Shown here piece by piece: positions 7,568 to 16,185 of a stretch of 32,793 nt of DNA. A program made the position numbers and the translations under genes. Source of the stretch: an uncultured Oscillospiraceae bacterium (GTDB lineage: Bacteria; Bacillota; Clostridia; Oscillospirales; Acutalibacteraceae). How positions within the stretch are numbered: position 1 is the stretch's first letter; the number at the start of each line of letters is the position of its first letter. The notes under the pieces were generated by a model. The model was not told the origin of the DNA. It made no database searches and saw nothing but the letters and a program-made list of their open reading frames with translations. The stretch is taken from NCBI GenBank assembly GCA_900542375.1, contig UQNI01000012.1, forward strand, positions 1-32,793, in the 5' to 3' direction.

Positions 7568-8716
7568 TTAACGTGCAGCTCTAAAAATAGCTACAATTTC
7601 TTCATGAGTAGCTTGCTTTGGATTGGTAAAACCACAAGCATCTTTTAGTGCATTGGTTGCAAGTTCGTCAAAAGCATCCTCAGGAACTTTTAATTCGTCC
7701 AAACCGGAAGGAATTTCAACATCTTTTGACAGTTCTTTAATCAAGTCAATTGCTTTTCTTGCACCTTCTTGCTCGCTTAATCCTTCTACATCTGCACCCA
7801 TGAATTTTGCAATGTCCCTCAATCTTCCTGCTGCAACTTGTGCATTATATTCCTGTACATGAGGCAGCAAAACTGCATTACATACACCGTGAGGTAAATC
7901 AAACATACCACCCAATTGGTGAGCCATTGCATGTACATAACCCAAAGAAGCATTATTGAATGCCATACCTGCCAAATACTCAGCATAAGCCATATTTTCT
8001 CTTGCTTCTACATTTTTTCCTTCATGCACTGCAGTTCTTAAATACTTTGTGATTAATTCAATTGCCTTTTGTGCACAAGCATCTGTAACAGGAGTTGCAT
8101 TGGTAGAAACATATGCTTCTACAGCATGGGTCAATGCGTCCATACCTGTTGCTGCTGTCAGTGCCTTTGGAATATTCAACATTAAGTTTGCATCATTGAC
8201 TGCAATAATCGGAGTCATATTTTTATCTACCAAAGCCATTTTTACGTGACGTTCTTCATCAGTGATGATACAGAAAATAGTCATTTCACTGGCTGTACCT
8301 GCGGTTGTGTTCACTGCAATCATTGGCAGCTGCGGTTTTTTGGAACGGTTTACACCTTCATAGTCTCCAATGACTCCGCCGTTGGTTGCAAGCAAGGCAA
8401 TACCTTTACAGCAGTCATGAGAAGAACCACCGCCAAAAGAAATTACGAAGTCGCAATTTTCTTCTTTGAGCATAGCTAAACCGTTATTTACATTTGCAAC
8501 AGTCGGATTTGGTTGTACTCCGTCATAAATTGCGTATTGAATACCATTTTGCTCTAACAGTTTTGTTAGCTCTCCCACCAGACCAATTTGATTTAACACT
8601 TTATCCGTAACGATAAGTGCTTTGGTTAAACCAAGTTCTTTGATTTCGGCCGGTACTTCTTCAATACATCCTGCCCCCATTAAACTCATTGATGGCATAT
8701 AAAATCTTTCTGACAT
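7568..8716 (-). CDS. Iron-containing alcohol dehydrogenase (AdhB/DhaT type)
   Basis: 382 aa from the ATG at 8716, chosen because AGGAGG lies 8 nt upstream; an in-frame ATG at 8737 lacks this. Group III NAD(P)-dependent dehydrogenase that reduces aldehydes such as acetaldehyde to alcohols in fermentation. GGGSSHD (about 92-98) binds the cofactor. The iron ligands lie in GMDALTHAVEAY (about 188-199) and in MAHQLGGMFDLPHG (about 258-271). The whole protein reads much like Zymomonas ADH II and 1,3-propanediol dehydrogenase, so exact substrate is open. Monocistronic, with its own extended -10 promoter and a hairpin terminator. Confidence 0.9.
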   Translation of the reverse strand: MSERFYMPSMSLMGAGCIEEVPAEIKELGLTKALIVTDKVLNQIGLVGELTKLLEQNGIQYAIYDGVQPNPTVANVNNGLAMLKEENCDFVISFGGGSSHDCCKGIALLATNGGVIGDYEGVNRSKKPQLPMIAVNTTAGTASEMTIFCIITDEERHVKMALVDKNMTPIIAVNDANLMLNIPKALTAATGMDALTHAVEAYVSTNATPVTDACAQKAIELITKYLRTAVHEGKNVEARENMAYAEYLAGMAFNNASLGYVHAMAHQLGGMFDLPHGVCNAVLLPHVQEYNAQVAAGRLRDIAKFMGADVEGLSEQEGARKAIDLIKELSKDVEIPSGLDELKVPEDAFDELATNALKDACGFTNPKQATHEEIVAIFRAAR

Positions 8717-8783
8717 AATACATTCCTCCTGTTTCAAGCGTCTAAAATCCGCATGAAATTTTATTCATTAAATTGATGTATTT

Positions 8784-8811
8784 AGTATACCATATCCGTA
8801 CACATTGTCAA
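8784..8811 (-). promoter_or_regulatory. Promoter of the alcohol dehydrogenase gene
   Basis: Minus strand TTGACA (8806-8811), 16-bp spacer ending in TGG (extended -10), TATACT (8784-8789). The 13-mer GATATGGTATACT around the -10 recurs exactly at the fprA promoter (13965-13977). Upstream lie repeated ATAGACA elements (8825-8831 and 8852-8858). Confidence 0.8.
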
Positions 8812-8879
8812 TAATAGATAAAAAATAGACAATCTTTGTTATTTTTTATACAACATAAACAATAGACAGTTATAATAAT

Positions 8880-8909
8880 AGCAGTAAAATCTGTATACAT
8901 TTTACTGCT
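8880..8909 (-). terminator. Hairpin after niaR
   Basis: 11-bp perfect stem AGCAGTAAAAT/ATTTTACTGCT with an 8-base loop, starting about 10 nt after the niaR stop. On the minus strand it is followed by ATTATTATAA, only weakly U-rich, so termination is plausible but not certain. Confidence 0.5.
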
Positions 8910-8917
8910 TCCAAATA

Positions 8918-9430
8918 TTATAAATATAAAAATCCTTTTTCCTTCAGAGTTTTTTCCACTAAATCCAAAATTTCTTCCGACTTTGCCTCAATGGTATGGG
9001 AATGAATTCCGTTTGTTAAGTCTGTTAGTGGTTTTGTCTGGTTTTCGTATAAATCCTTTAAAAACAGCTTTACTTCCTGCCTGGAAGCAACTTTTAAATC
9101 TGCTCGTATGATACCGTATATCTCATGCTCTACGGTTACATCCAGCACGCGGGCACCACAATCTACGATGACATTTAGCTCTTCCTCAATTTGATGGCTA
9201 TTGTGTTTTACTCTGATAACCCTTGTGACATGGTGGGTATCGTCTTGTAGCAAGACATAACCACGGTTTGTTGCAAAAATAGGGTATTTGCTTGCTCTCA
9301 ATAAAGCAACATCTTGTACAATAACCTGACGGCTCACATGTAATGTTTGAGCCAGCTCTGTTCCTGAAATGGGTTTTTGACTTTTGGAAATTAACCGTAA
9401 TAATTCCTGACGTCTTGCATCACCTTCCAT
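8918..9430 (-). CDS. niaR: NAD biosynthesis repressor NiaR (HTH + 3H domain)
   Basis: 170 aa from the ATG at 9430, with AGGAGT 7 nt upstream. The open frame extends 49 codons further, but that part overlaps nadC and lacks domain sequence. Residues 1-62 are a winged helix-turn-helix (LISKSQKPISGTELAQTLHVSR). The rest is the 3H ligand-binding domain, with histidines at H76/H79, H102 (VEHEIYG) and H143/H145 (IHSHTI). NiaR binds niacin and represses NAD synthesis and salvage genes. It is the last gene of nadA-nadB-nadC-niaR, 11 nt after nadC, so it likely controls its own operon. Confidence 0.9.
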   Translation of the reverse strand: MEGDARRQELLRLISKSQKPISGTELAQTLHVSRQVIVQDVALLRASKYPIFATNRGYVLLQDDTHHVTRVIRVKHNSHQIEEELNVIVDCGARVLDVTVEHEIYGIIRADLKVASRQEVKLFLKDLYENQTKPLTDLTNGIHSHTIEAKSEEILDLVEKTLKEKGFLYL

Positions 9431-9441
9431 ATGTATGACTC

Positions 9442-10299
9442 CTATTCTATGGGCGACAAATTTTTCAGGGAAAAATCCAAAATTGGAGCAGAATGGGTCA
9501 AAGCACCGCACGAAACATAATCTACCCCAATTGCAGCAATTTCTTTGAGTCGGGATTTTGTCACATTGCCTGAGCATTCTGTTTCCGCTCGGCCTGCAGT
9601 TCGTTTTACTGCTTCTTTCATCGTTTCAATGTCCATATTATCCAGCATAATAATATCGGCTCCTGCTTCCAATGCTTCGTCCAGCATTGCAAGTGTTTCT
9701 ACTTCCACTTCGATTTTACGAACAAACGGAGCATACTCTTTTGCCATTTGAATGGCTTTTGTTATGCTGCCGGCTGCACCAATATGGTTATCTTTAATCA
9801 AAATACCATCTGAGAGGTTATATCTATGATTATAGCCTCCCCCTACGGTAACAGCATATTTTTCAAAAGGACGCATATTAGGAGTTGTCTTTCTGGTATC
9901 CAGCAATTTTGTTTTGGTCCCCTGCAATTCTTTTGCCATTTCATTTGTGATGGTAGCAATACCACTCATACGCTGTAAATAATTTAATGCAGTACGTTCT
10001 CCCGTAAGCAAAACGCGTATATCGCCTTTGATTTCACCTACGATATCTCCCTTTTTTACCACATCTCCATCTTGAAAAAAGCCGGTAAATTCACTCTTGC
10101 TGTCAAGAAGCTGAAAGACACGTTCAAAGATAGTTAGTCCTGCAATGATACCTGTTTCTTTACAAATCAACTGCGCTTTGCCCTGTTTTGGCATAGGCAT
10201 AACTGCATTTGTCGTCACATCTTCACTGGTTACATCTTCTTGCAGTGCACGTAAAATGTAATCATCTGCAAGTATTTTCATCGTGACACCATTGATCAT
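9442..10299 (-). CDS. nadC: Nicotinate-nucleotide pyrophosphorylase (carboxylating)
   Basis: About 285 aa. Converts quinolinate and PRPP to nicotinate mononucleotide with CO2 release. Motifs: LTGERTALNYLQRMSGIAT, LLDTRKTTPNMRPFEKYAV, the GGGYNHRYNLSDGILIKDNH substrate loop, and the barrel motifs EVEVETL and IIMLDNM. The ATG at 10299 has AAAGGA about 11 nt upstream. The ATG at 10281 (279 aa) gives the more typical N-terminus MKILADDYILRAL but has only a weak GGTG. Either way the start lies inside the end of nadB, so translation is coupled. Confidence 0.9.
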   Translation of the reverse strand: MINGVTMKILADDYILRALQEDVTSEDVTTNAVMPMPKQGKAQLICKETGIIAGLTIFERVFQLLDSKSEFTGFFQDGDVVKKGDIVGEIKGDIRVLLTGERTALNYLQRMSGIATITNEMAKELQGTKTKLLDTRKTTPNMRPFEKYAVTVGGGYNHRYNLSDGILIKDNHIGAAGSITKAIQMAKEYAPFVRKIEVEVETLAMLDEALEAGADIIMLDNMDIETMKEAVKRTAGRAETECSGNVTKSRLKEIAAIGVDYVSCGALTHSAPILDFSLKNLSPIE

Positions 10300-11581
10300 A
10301 AAATGCACGGTCCTTTCTTTTAATTTCATTTAAGATACATTGTTTATATTGTTGTTTTAATAATTCCGCATCTTGATACGGCTGCACATCAATTGGTTGA
10401 GATGGCGGCATTTCTTTTGACATATTCTCTTTAATATGCAAAGCAGCTCTTTTTGCAAATACCAAACTTTCCAATAAAGAATTGCTGGCCAAACGGTTGG
10501 CTCCGTGTACGCCGTTGCAGCCTGTTTCACCTATGGCATACAAACAATCCATATCTGTTTTACTGTTTAAATCTACCTGAATGCCGCCCATAAAATAATG
10601 CTGAGCGGGAGTAACGGGAATGGGTTCCTTTGTAATATCGTAGCCTTGCGCAAGACAATATTCATAAATATTGGGAAAACGTTTTTTTATCACATCTGCT
10701 CCCATATGTTCCATGGATAAGTACACAAATTTGGCATTCGTTTTTTTCATCTCGTCTTTGATTGCTTTTGTGACCACGTCTCTGGGCAGCAGTTCGTCGA
10801 CAAAACGTTCTCCCTTTTCATTGAGCAAGACAGCGCCTTCTCCCCTGACTGATTCTGAAATTAAAAAGCTGCGGCCTTTTTTCTCAGAATATAAGGTAGT
10901 AGGATGAATTTGGATATAATTGATATCCTGTAATGCAATGTGATGTTTTAATGCAATTGCCAAAGCGTCCCCCGTAATATGGGGATAGTTGGTAGAATTT
11001 TGGAACAAACCGCCCAGCCCACCTGTAGCAAGTACCACTGATTTTGCATATATAGGCTGTATCTGTCCGTCTTTGGTTCTTACAACCACTCCTGTACATA
11101 CGTGATTTTGTTCTATAATATCGACCATAGAAGTGTATTCTTCAATATGGATATAGGGACGCTGCTGCACTTGTGCCATTAATTTACTGGTAATCTCGTA
11201 ACCTGTAATATCTTTATGATGTAAAATACGGAATGTGGAATGGGCGCCTTCCCTGGTATAGGACAGTCCATCTGATGTACGTTCAAATTCCACACCAAAA
11301 TCAATCAGATTTTGAATAATCTGCGGAGAAGACCGAATCATAACATCAACAGAGTCCGGATTGTTTTTATAATGACCTGCACGCATGGTATCTTCAAAAT
11401 AGCTGTCGTAATCTTCCGGAGTTCTCAAGGTGGAAATTCCGCCCTGTGCCAAATAAGAATCACTGTGTTCCGCTTTGTCTTTTGTTATCATCAAAATATG
11501 TAATTCTTTTGGCAGCTGTAACGCACAAAAAAGCCCTGCCACGCCTGTTCCCACTATGATAACATCTGCTTGATGTTCCAT
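10262..11581 (-). CDS. nadB: L-aspartate oxidase
   Basis: 439 aa. FAD enzyme that oxidises L-aspartate to iminoaspartate, which NadA condenses to quinolinate. The N-terminal dinucleotide fold reads VIIVGTGVAGLFCALQL (8-24). SYLAQGGIST (about 43-52) and TGGLGGLFQNSTN, HPTTLY, and NGVHGANRLASNSLLESLVF complete the succinate dehydrogenase/fumarate reductase flavoprotein pattern. It is shorter than the roughly 530-aa enterobacterial enzyme, lacking most of the C-terminal helical domain, as in many Clostridia. An anaerobe would use fumarate or another acceptor instead of O2. The gene starts 15 nt after nadA and overlaps nadC. Confidence 0.93.
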   Translation of the reverse strand: MEHQADVIIVGTGVAGLFCALQLPKELHILMITKDKAEHSDSYLAQGGISTLRTPEDYDSYFEDTMRAGHYKNNPDSVDVMIRSSPQIIQNLIDFGVEFERTSDGLSYTREGAHSTFRILHHKDITGYEITSKLMAQVQQRPYIHIEEYTSMVDIIEQNHVCTGVVVRTKDGQIQPIYAKSVVLATGGLGGLFQNSTNYPHITGDALAIALKHHIALQDINYIQIHPTTLYSEKKGRSFLISESVRGEGAVLLNEKGERFVDELLPRDVVTKAIKDEMKKTNAKFVYLSMEHMGADVIKKRFPNIYEYCLAQGYDITKEPIPVTPAQHYFMGGIQVDLNSKTDMDCLYAIGETGCNGVHGANRLASNSLLESLVFAKRAALHIKENMSKEMPPSQPIDVQPYQDAELLKQQYKQCILNEIKRKDRAFYDQWCHDENTCR

Positions 11582-11596
11582 ACTTGCCCTTCTCTC

Positions 11597-12502
11597 TTAT
11601 TGCGCAATTTGATGCATCTGCTTTAATGCACCTTCTGCTTTTTTCATCAAATTTTCATCAAGTTCCATTGGAACACCTTGCTTAAGCGCAAGCTCCACTT
11701 TCTCTAGTGTAATTTTTTTCATATCGTCACAAACTTGGTGCTTTTTCACCGCATAAAACTTCTTGTCGGGATTTGCCTTTTGCAAATTGTAGAAGATTCC
11801 TGTTTCGGTACAAATAATAAATTCCTGTGCGTCACTTTTGGTTGCATACTCTAAGATTCCCGAAGTACTTCCTGCATAGTCTGCCAAAGCTACCACATCC
11901 GGACTGCACTCCGGATGCACCAACACCTTTGCATCGGGATATTCTTTCATGGCATCTTGTACATGGTAAGCCATAATGTCTTGATGCACACAGCAATAGC
12001 CTGTATGAAAGATGAAATTCTTCTCAGGAATTTTTGCTGCAAGATTACGCCCTAAATTTCCGTCCGGAATAAAAAAGATATTTTTTTGTTCCAGTGCCTT
12101 TACAATTCTTTCCGCATTGGAAGAAGTAACACAAACATCGGAATAAGCTTTTGTTTGTGCGGTAGAGTTGATATAGCATACTACGGACAAATCGTCATAA
12201 GCTTCTCTTACTTTTTTAATATCATCAGGCGTTACCATATGTGCCATGGGACAGTCTGCTTCCACATCTGCCATAATCACAGTTTTTTCGGGATTTAAAA
12301 TTTTTGCACTTTCCCCCATAAATTCCACACCGCAAAACAAAATGGTTTTACATGGACTTTCAGATGCTTTTTTACTTAAATAGTAAGAGTCGCCAACATA
12401 ATCGGCAATTTCCTGTACCGAGCCGTCAACATAAAAGTGCGCTAAAATAACTGCGTCACGCTCTTTTTTTAACTTTTGGATTCGTTCCTTCAACGCTTGC
12501 AT
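11597..12502 (-). CDS. nadA: Quinolinate synthase
   Basis: 301 aa from the ATG at 12502 (GGAG 9 nt upstream); the frame is open another 50 codons, but those do not look like NadA. Condenses iminoaspartate with dihydroxyacetone phosphate using a [4Fe-4S] cluster. Cluster ligands by spacing are C84 (ADCPMAHM), C170 or C171 (TGYCCVHQD) and C258 (QVCDDMKK), close to C81/C168/C254 of the short Thermotoga enzyme. AHFYVDGSVQEIADYVGDSY near 21-40 and HPECSPDVV near 196-204 are also typical. First gene of the NAD operon. Confidence 0.93.
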   Translation of the reverse strand: MQALKERIQKLKKERDAVILAHFYVDGSVQEIADYVGDSYYLSKKASESPCKTILFCGVEFMGESAKILNPEKTVIMADVEADCPMAHMVTPDDIKKVREAYDDLSVVCYINSTAQTKAYSDVCVTSSNAERIVKALEQKNIFFIPDGNLGRNLAAKIPEKNFIFHTGYCCVHQDIMAYHVQDAMKEYPDAKVLVHPECSPDVVALADYAGSTSGILEYATKSDAQEFIICTETGIFYNLQKANPDKKFYAVKKHQVCDDMKKITLEKVELALKQGVPMELDENLMKKAEGALKQMHQIAQ

Positions 12503-12592
12503 ACAATACAACTCCATTTCTTGGGATTCCCGCCACAGCATATTGGTAGGATTTAAACTTATGTATACCAGTATTGCACAACCGCAACTATA

Positions 12593-12609
12593 TGTCAATA
12601 CAACTGACA
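12593..12609 (-). promoter_or_regulatory. Candidate NiaR operator at the nadA promoter
   Basis: Perfect dyad TGTCA-atacaac-TGACA, followed by AGACAG. On the minus strand it contains the TTGACA that would serve as the -35 of the nad operon (then 17 bp to AATACT). Position and autoregulatory logic favour NiaR; I cannot confirm the motif from memory of a consensus. Confidence 0.4.
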
Positions 12610-12688
12610 AGACAGTAGAAATTTTTGTATGATATCCATGAAAAGACAGCACTATGATGTTCTATTTGCTATTGGATACAACAGACAA

Positions 12689-12718
12689 AAAAAGAACTGC
12701 AAATTTGCAGTTCTTTTT
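12689..12718 (-). terminator. Terminator of fprA
   Basis: Perfect 15-bp self-complementary stem centred between 12703 and 12704, with an A-run before and a T-run after on both strands. It lies just after the fprA stop and upstream of the nad promoter. Confidence 0.85.
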
Positions 12719-12737
12719 ATCGACTATGAGATTCCCC

Positions 12738-13931
12738 TTATTCCAGCATTGCTTTTGCAAAATTTTCTCCATATACAAAAGCTTCCTGCAATTGTTCATC
12801 ACTTGGTTTTAACTTGACACGGTAACCTTCCACCGGCAGTTTCAAATTTAACTTTTCCATTCTATGCAGCAAATTCGGTACTGCTTCTCCTCCCCATGCA
12901 TAAGAACCAAACGCCCCCGCAAAACGCCCCTTTTGGATAATAGGGTTGATGTAAGTAAGCATCTGCCATACAGGAGGTAATGCATCCGCCACCAAAGTGG
13001 GCGACCCCAATAGAAATCCGTCCGCCTGCTGCAGTTGTTTACCTGCTTCCTCCAAATCTGTTGTTTCTAAATCCAATACTTTTAAATTATCAATACCTGC
13101 ATGACGAATTCCTTCTGCAATTTTTTCTGCCAGCATTTTGGTATATCCATAACAGGAGGCATATGCTATGACTACTTGCTTGTTTTCTCTCACAACAGGA
13201 GCAGACCATTTTTGATATAATTCGATATAATGAGGAATATCTTTGCGCAAAACAGGACCATGCCCATTGGCAATCAACTCTATTTCCAAAGGCTCAATTT
13301 TCTTTAACGCATTTGCCATACTTGGGTGTGCATATGGTCCTATAATATTATCGTAGTAATATTGATAGGATTCTGAAAAATCTGTATCAATCAGGTCGTT
13401 AAACACACGTTCATCTGCAAAATGACACCCAAAACTGTCACATGTAAACAGTGCTTTTGCCTGAGGAATATATGTATAAGTGCTGTCCGGCCAATGAAGC
13501 ATTGGCGCGCTGATAAACTGAAGGGTCATACCTCCAATATCAAGGGTATCTTTTTCTGTTACCATGATAGAAGGAAAAGGGGCGTTGAATATTTCGCTCA
13601 AGTAATTCAGCGCTACTTTTCCAGCAACTACCTTTGCATTCGGCGCATATTCCAACAGCTTTAAAATACTTCCGCTATGGTCAGGTTCCGTATGGTTTAC
13701 TACAATATAATCAATTTCAGAGGGATCGCATACTTGACGAATATGTTCGAGATGCTCTTCAAAAAACGGCTCTTTTACTGTATCAAACAAAACTGTTTTT
13801 TCGCTGCCTCTTACCAAATAAGAGTTATACGTAGTACCGTAATCTGTATGCATAATAATATCAAAATTGCGCAATTCTTTATCTAACACGCCTACCCAGT
13901 AGATATTCTTTTTCGCTTCCAATGCAGGCAT
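12738..13931 (-). CDS. fprA: A-type flavodiiron protein (oxygen/NO reductase)
   Basis: 397 aa from the ATG at 13931 (GGGAGG 7 nt upstream). Soluble enzyme that reduces O2 to water, or NO to N2O, protecting strict anaerobes. Residues 1-245 form the beta-lactamase-like diiron domain with ligands H80-x-E82-x-D84 (HTEPDHSG), H146, D165 (CDSFG) and H224 (NGHGPV). Residues about 250-397 are a flavodoxin domain that binds FMN, starting VVIAYASCYGYTKMLAEKI, with GSPTLVADALPPVW and FGSYAWGGEA loops. No rubredoxin domain is fused, so an external rubredoxin or ferredoxin should donate electrons. Monocistronic between two strong terminators. Confidence 0.93.
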   Translation of the reverse strand: MPALEAKKNIYWVGVLDKELRNFDIIMHTDYGTTYNSYLVRGSEKTVLFDTVKEPFFEEHLEHIRQVCDPSEIDYIVVNHTEPDHSGSILKLLEYAPNAKVVAGKVALNYLSEIFNAPFPSIMVTEKDTLDIGGMTLQFISAPMLHWPDSTYTYIPQAKALFTCDSFGCHFADERVFNDLIDTDFSESYQYYYDNIIGPYAHPSMANALKKIEPLEIELIANGHGPVLRKDIPHYIELYQKWSAPVVRENKQVVIAYASCYGYTKMLAEKIAEGIRHAGIDNLKVLDLETTDLEEAGKQLQQADGFLLGSPTLVADALPPVWQMLTYINPIIQKGRFAGAFGSYAWGGEAVPNLLHRMEKLNLKLPVEGYRVKLKPSDEQLQEAFVYGENFAKAMLE

Positions 13932-13964
13932 AATCAAACCTCCCTTAAAATTCACATATTTTAA

Positions 13965-13993
13965 AGTATACCATATCGCTATACTTTATTCAA
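13965..13993 (-). promoter_or_regulatory. Promoter of fprA
   Basis: Minus strand TTGAAT (13988-13993), 17-bp spacer ending in TGG, TATACT (13965-13970). The extended -10 region shares 13 identical bases with the alcohol dehydrogenase promoter. Confidence 0.75.
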
Positions 13994-14010
13994 GCGTAGA
14001 CTGTCTTTCA

Positions 14011-14052
14011 TCATAAAAAAAGCTGTCTGAAATCAGACAGCTTTTTTTATGA
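14011..14052 (-). terminator. Terminator of the ilvB-ilvN-ilvA-ridA operon
   Basis: 20-bp perfect stem (14011-14030 with 14033-14052) around AA; GCTGTCTGA core flanked by seven A and seven T. It overlaps the stop codon of ridA and probably works in both directions. Confidence 0.92.
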
Positions 14053-14430
14053 TATGGATGCAATCAGCTCAACTTCTACCAATGCATTTTTGGGCAACTG
14101 TTTTACAGCTACACAAGAACGAGCCGGTTTCTCCGTAAAATACGTCTCATATACTGCATTAAAAGCAGCAAAATCATTCATGTCTGCCAAAAAGCAAGTT
14201 GTTTTAATCACATTTGCAAATGTGGTACCTGCAGCCTCCAGCACTGCGTTTAGATTTTTCATCACCTGCTCTGCCTGCGCGGTAATGTTCCCCTGTACCA
14301 ATTCACCGGTTTCCGGAATAATCGGAATTTGTCCGCTGGTATACAGCATATTTCCGTTTACAATTGCCTGAGAATATGGTCCGATTGCTGCGGGAGCTTT
14401 TTCTGTACTTATTTTTTTTAACATATACAT
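14047..14430 (-). CDS. ridA: RidA family reactive intermediate/imine deaminase
   Basis: 127 aa. Hydrolyses the enamine/imine products of PLP dehydratases before they damage other PLP enzymes. IGPYSQAI (16-23), YTSGQIP (30-36) and PARSCVAVKQLP with R104, the substrate-carboxylate arginine, mark the family. The start overlaps the ilvA stop by 13 nt. AGGAAG lies 9 nt before this ATG; the ATG two codons later is a weaker option. Translation coupled to ilvA fits the chemistry, since IlvA releases 2-aminocrotonate. Last gene before a strong terminator. Confidence 0.92.
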   Translation of the reverse strand: MYMLKKISTEKAPAAIGPYSQAIVNGNMLYTSGQIPIIPETGELVQGNITAQAEQVMKNLNAVLEAAGTTFANVIKTTCFLADMNDFAAFNAVYETYFTEKPARSCVAVKQLPKNALVEVELIASIS

Positions 14431-15635
14431 CGTCTCTCTCTTCCTATAATTTTATAACCCTGATTGGTCAGAGCGTTTTCAATTTCCAAAATATGCGCAT
14501 GGTCTCTGGTTTCCATTACCAAATGTAAATAACAGCCGTTTACATTTGTATTTTCACCGCTTCTGTCATGATGTACAGCCACTACGTTTCCGCCTGTCTC
14601 CGCAATAATTCGTGATACATCACTCAATTGACCCGGTTTATCCACCAGTTCAATAGTAATATCGGCAGAGCGCCCTGTTTTTAGCAAACCACGGGAAATC
14701 ACACGGGACAAAATGGTAACATCAATGTTGCCGCCTGAGACAAGACATGCTACTTTTTTGCCTTTGACGTCTACTTTATTAAACAACGCCGCTGCAACCG
14801 CAACTGCACCTGCGCCTTCGGCAATCAGTTTTTGTTGTTCAATTAACATTAAAATCGCTGTGGAGATTTCATCATCTGTTACGGTGACAATTTCGTCTAC
14901 ATATTTTTCACATAAATCGTATGTTAAATCTCCCGGCTGTTTCACTGCAATACCGTCTGCAATGGTAGAAACATAATCTAATGTTTCTACGTGATGATGT
15001 CTTACAGAATTATACATAGAAGGCGCGCCTACTGCCTGCACACCGTATACCTTACATTCCGGACGCAGCGATTTAATTGCAAATGCAACGCCGCCGATTA
15101 ACCCGCCTCCGCCAATAGGCACAATTACGGCATCCAATTCCGGCAATTGGTCCAATAATTCTAAACCAATGCTACCTTGACCGGCAATCACATCTTCATC
15201 ATTAAACGGATGAATAAAGGTACTTCCGCTTTCCTGCTGCAATTCACAGGCTTTTTGATAGGCGTCATCGTATACACCTTTGACAAGGCAAACATCTGCT
15301 CCATAACGTTTTGTTGCTTCCACTTTTGAAATAGGAGCGCCGTCCGGAATGCAAATTAAGGCTTTCATTCCATGTTTGGCAGCTGCCAAGGCAACCCCCT
15401 GTGCATGGTTTCCTGCTGAACAGGCAATAACGCCTTTTGATTTTTCCTCGTCGGAAAGCTGTGAAATTTTATAGTATGCACCGCGCACTTTAAACGAACC
15501 GGTTGTTTGCAGATTTTCTGTTTTTAAATACAGTTCGCAATCCGGGTTTAAATGGGGGGCCAGAATCAAATCTGTCTTTCGCACTACGTCCCGCAATACG
15601 TAGGCCGCATGGTATATTTTGTCTAGTGTAAGCAT
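14418..15635 (-). CDS. ilvA: Threonine ammonia-lyase, medium form with one ACT-like domain
   Basis: 405 aa. PLP enzyme that converts threonine to 2-oxobutyrate and ammonia, the entry to isoleucine synthesis. K49 in TGSFKVRGAYYK binds PLP. SAGNHAQGVA (near 89), PIGGGGLIGG (near 172) and VSGGNID (near 300) complete the cofactor site. The last 80 residues (ADITIELVDKPGQLSDVSRI onward) form an ACT-like domain that could sense isoleucine or valine. The medium length with one ACT domain is shared by biosynthetic and catabolic forms; placement behind ilvBN under an Ile-type T-box supports a biosynthetic role. GGGAGA lies 8 nt before the ATG. Confidence 0.92.
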   Translation of the reverse strand: MLTLDKIYHAAYVLRDVVRKTDLILAPHLNPDCELYLKTENLQTTGSFKVRGAYYKISQLSDEEKSKGVIACSAGNHAQGVALAAAKHGMKALICIPDGAPISKVEATKRYGADVCLVKGVYDDAYQKACELQQESGSTFIHPFNDEDVIAGQGSIGLELLDQLPELDAVIVPIGGGGLIGGVAFAIKSLRPECKVYGVQAVGAPSMYNSVRHHHVETLDYVSTIADGIAVKQPGDLTYDLCEKYVDEIVTVTDDEISTAILMLIEQQKLIAEGAGAVAVAAALFNKVDVKGKKVACLVSGGNIDVTILSRVISRGLLKTGRSADITIELVDKPGQLSDVSRIIAETGGNVVAVHHDRSGENTNVNGCYLHLVMETRDHAHILEIENALTNQGYKIIGRERRCIC

Positions 15636-15678
15636 ATCATCATTCTCCCTTTTGCAGTGTTCCGTTTTGTTACTGCTA

Positions 15679-16167
15679 TTATTTTTCCATTGCCATAGTA
15701 CCCGTACGTAAAATCTTTACAATATGATATGGTTTACAGCATTCCACAAAAGAATCCAGTGTGGAAGGAGTTCCTGTGAGTTCTACAATCATATCGGTAG
15801 AGGAAACATTTAAAATATTTGCATGGAATACATTTGCAATTGCAACCAATTGATTGGAGGTCATATCGCTGCGCTCCAATTTTATCAATAAGTGTTCTCT
15901 TACAACCGCCTCGTTATCGTTGAGTACAGTCACTTGCTCAATTTCCACCAGTTTACTCAATTGTTTATCCACCTGCCGTACAATACGGTCATCCCCCTGT
16001 ACAACAATTAAAATTCTGGATCTGTTATTATCTTCCGTTTGCGCTGCTACAATGCTTTTGATATTGTAGCAGCGGCGGCTGAATAAGCCTGCAATGCGAA
16101 GCAGGACGCCTGCATGGTTTTGTGCCAGTACGGATAAGATATAATCTTTTTCTTCAGTATGATTCAT
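15679..16167 (-). CDS. ilvN: Acetolactate synthase regulatory (small) subunit
   Basis: 162 aa, normal for the short form (IlvN/IlvH). An N-terminal ACT domain (YILSVLAQNHAGVLLRIAGL, 9-28, then SRRCYNIKSIV) binds the feedback inhibitor valine. The C-terminal ALS_ss_C domain covers about 85-162 (LLIKLERSDMTSNQLV). It activates and confers feedback control on IlvB. It starts 18 nt after the ilvB stop with ribosome site AGAGGT. Confidence 0.95.
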   Translation of the reverse strand: MNHTEEKDYILSVLAQNHAGVLLRIAGLFSRRCYNIKSIVAAQTEDNNRSRILIVVQGDDRIVRQVDKQLSKLVEIEQVTVLNDNEAVVREHLLIKLERSDMTSNQLVAIANVFHANILNVSSTDMIVELTGTPSTLDSFVECCKPYHIVKILRTGTMAMEK

Positions 16168-16185
16168 TATGGCGACCTCTCTTTC

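Noticed and set aside
9431..9577. 49-codon N-terminal extension of NiaR
   Set aside because: It overlaps nadC in another frame, and the AGGAGT site fits the ATG at 9430.
12503..12652. 50-codon N-terminal extension of NadA
   Set aside because: It covers the promoter and candidate operator. The shorter start gives cysteine positions matching the short NadA type.
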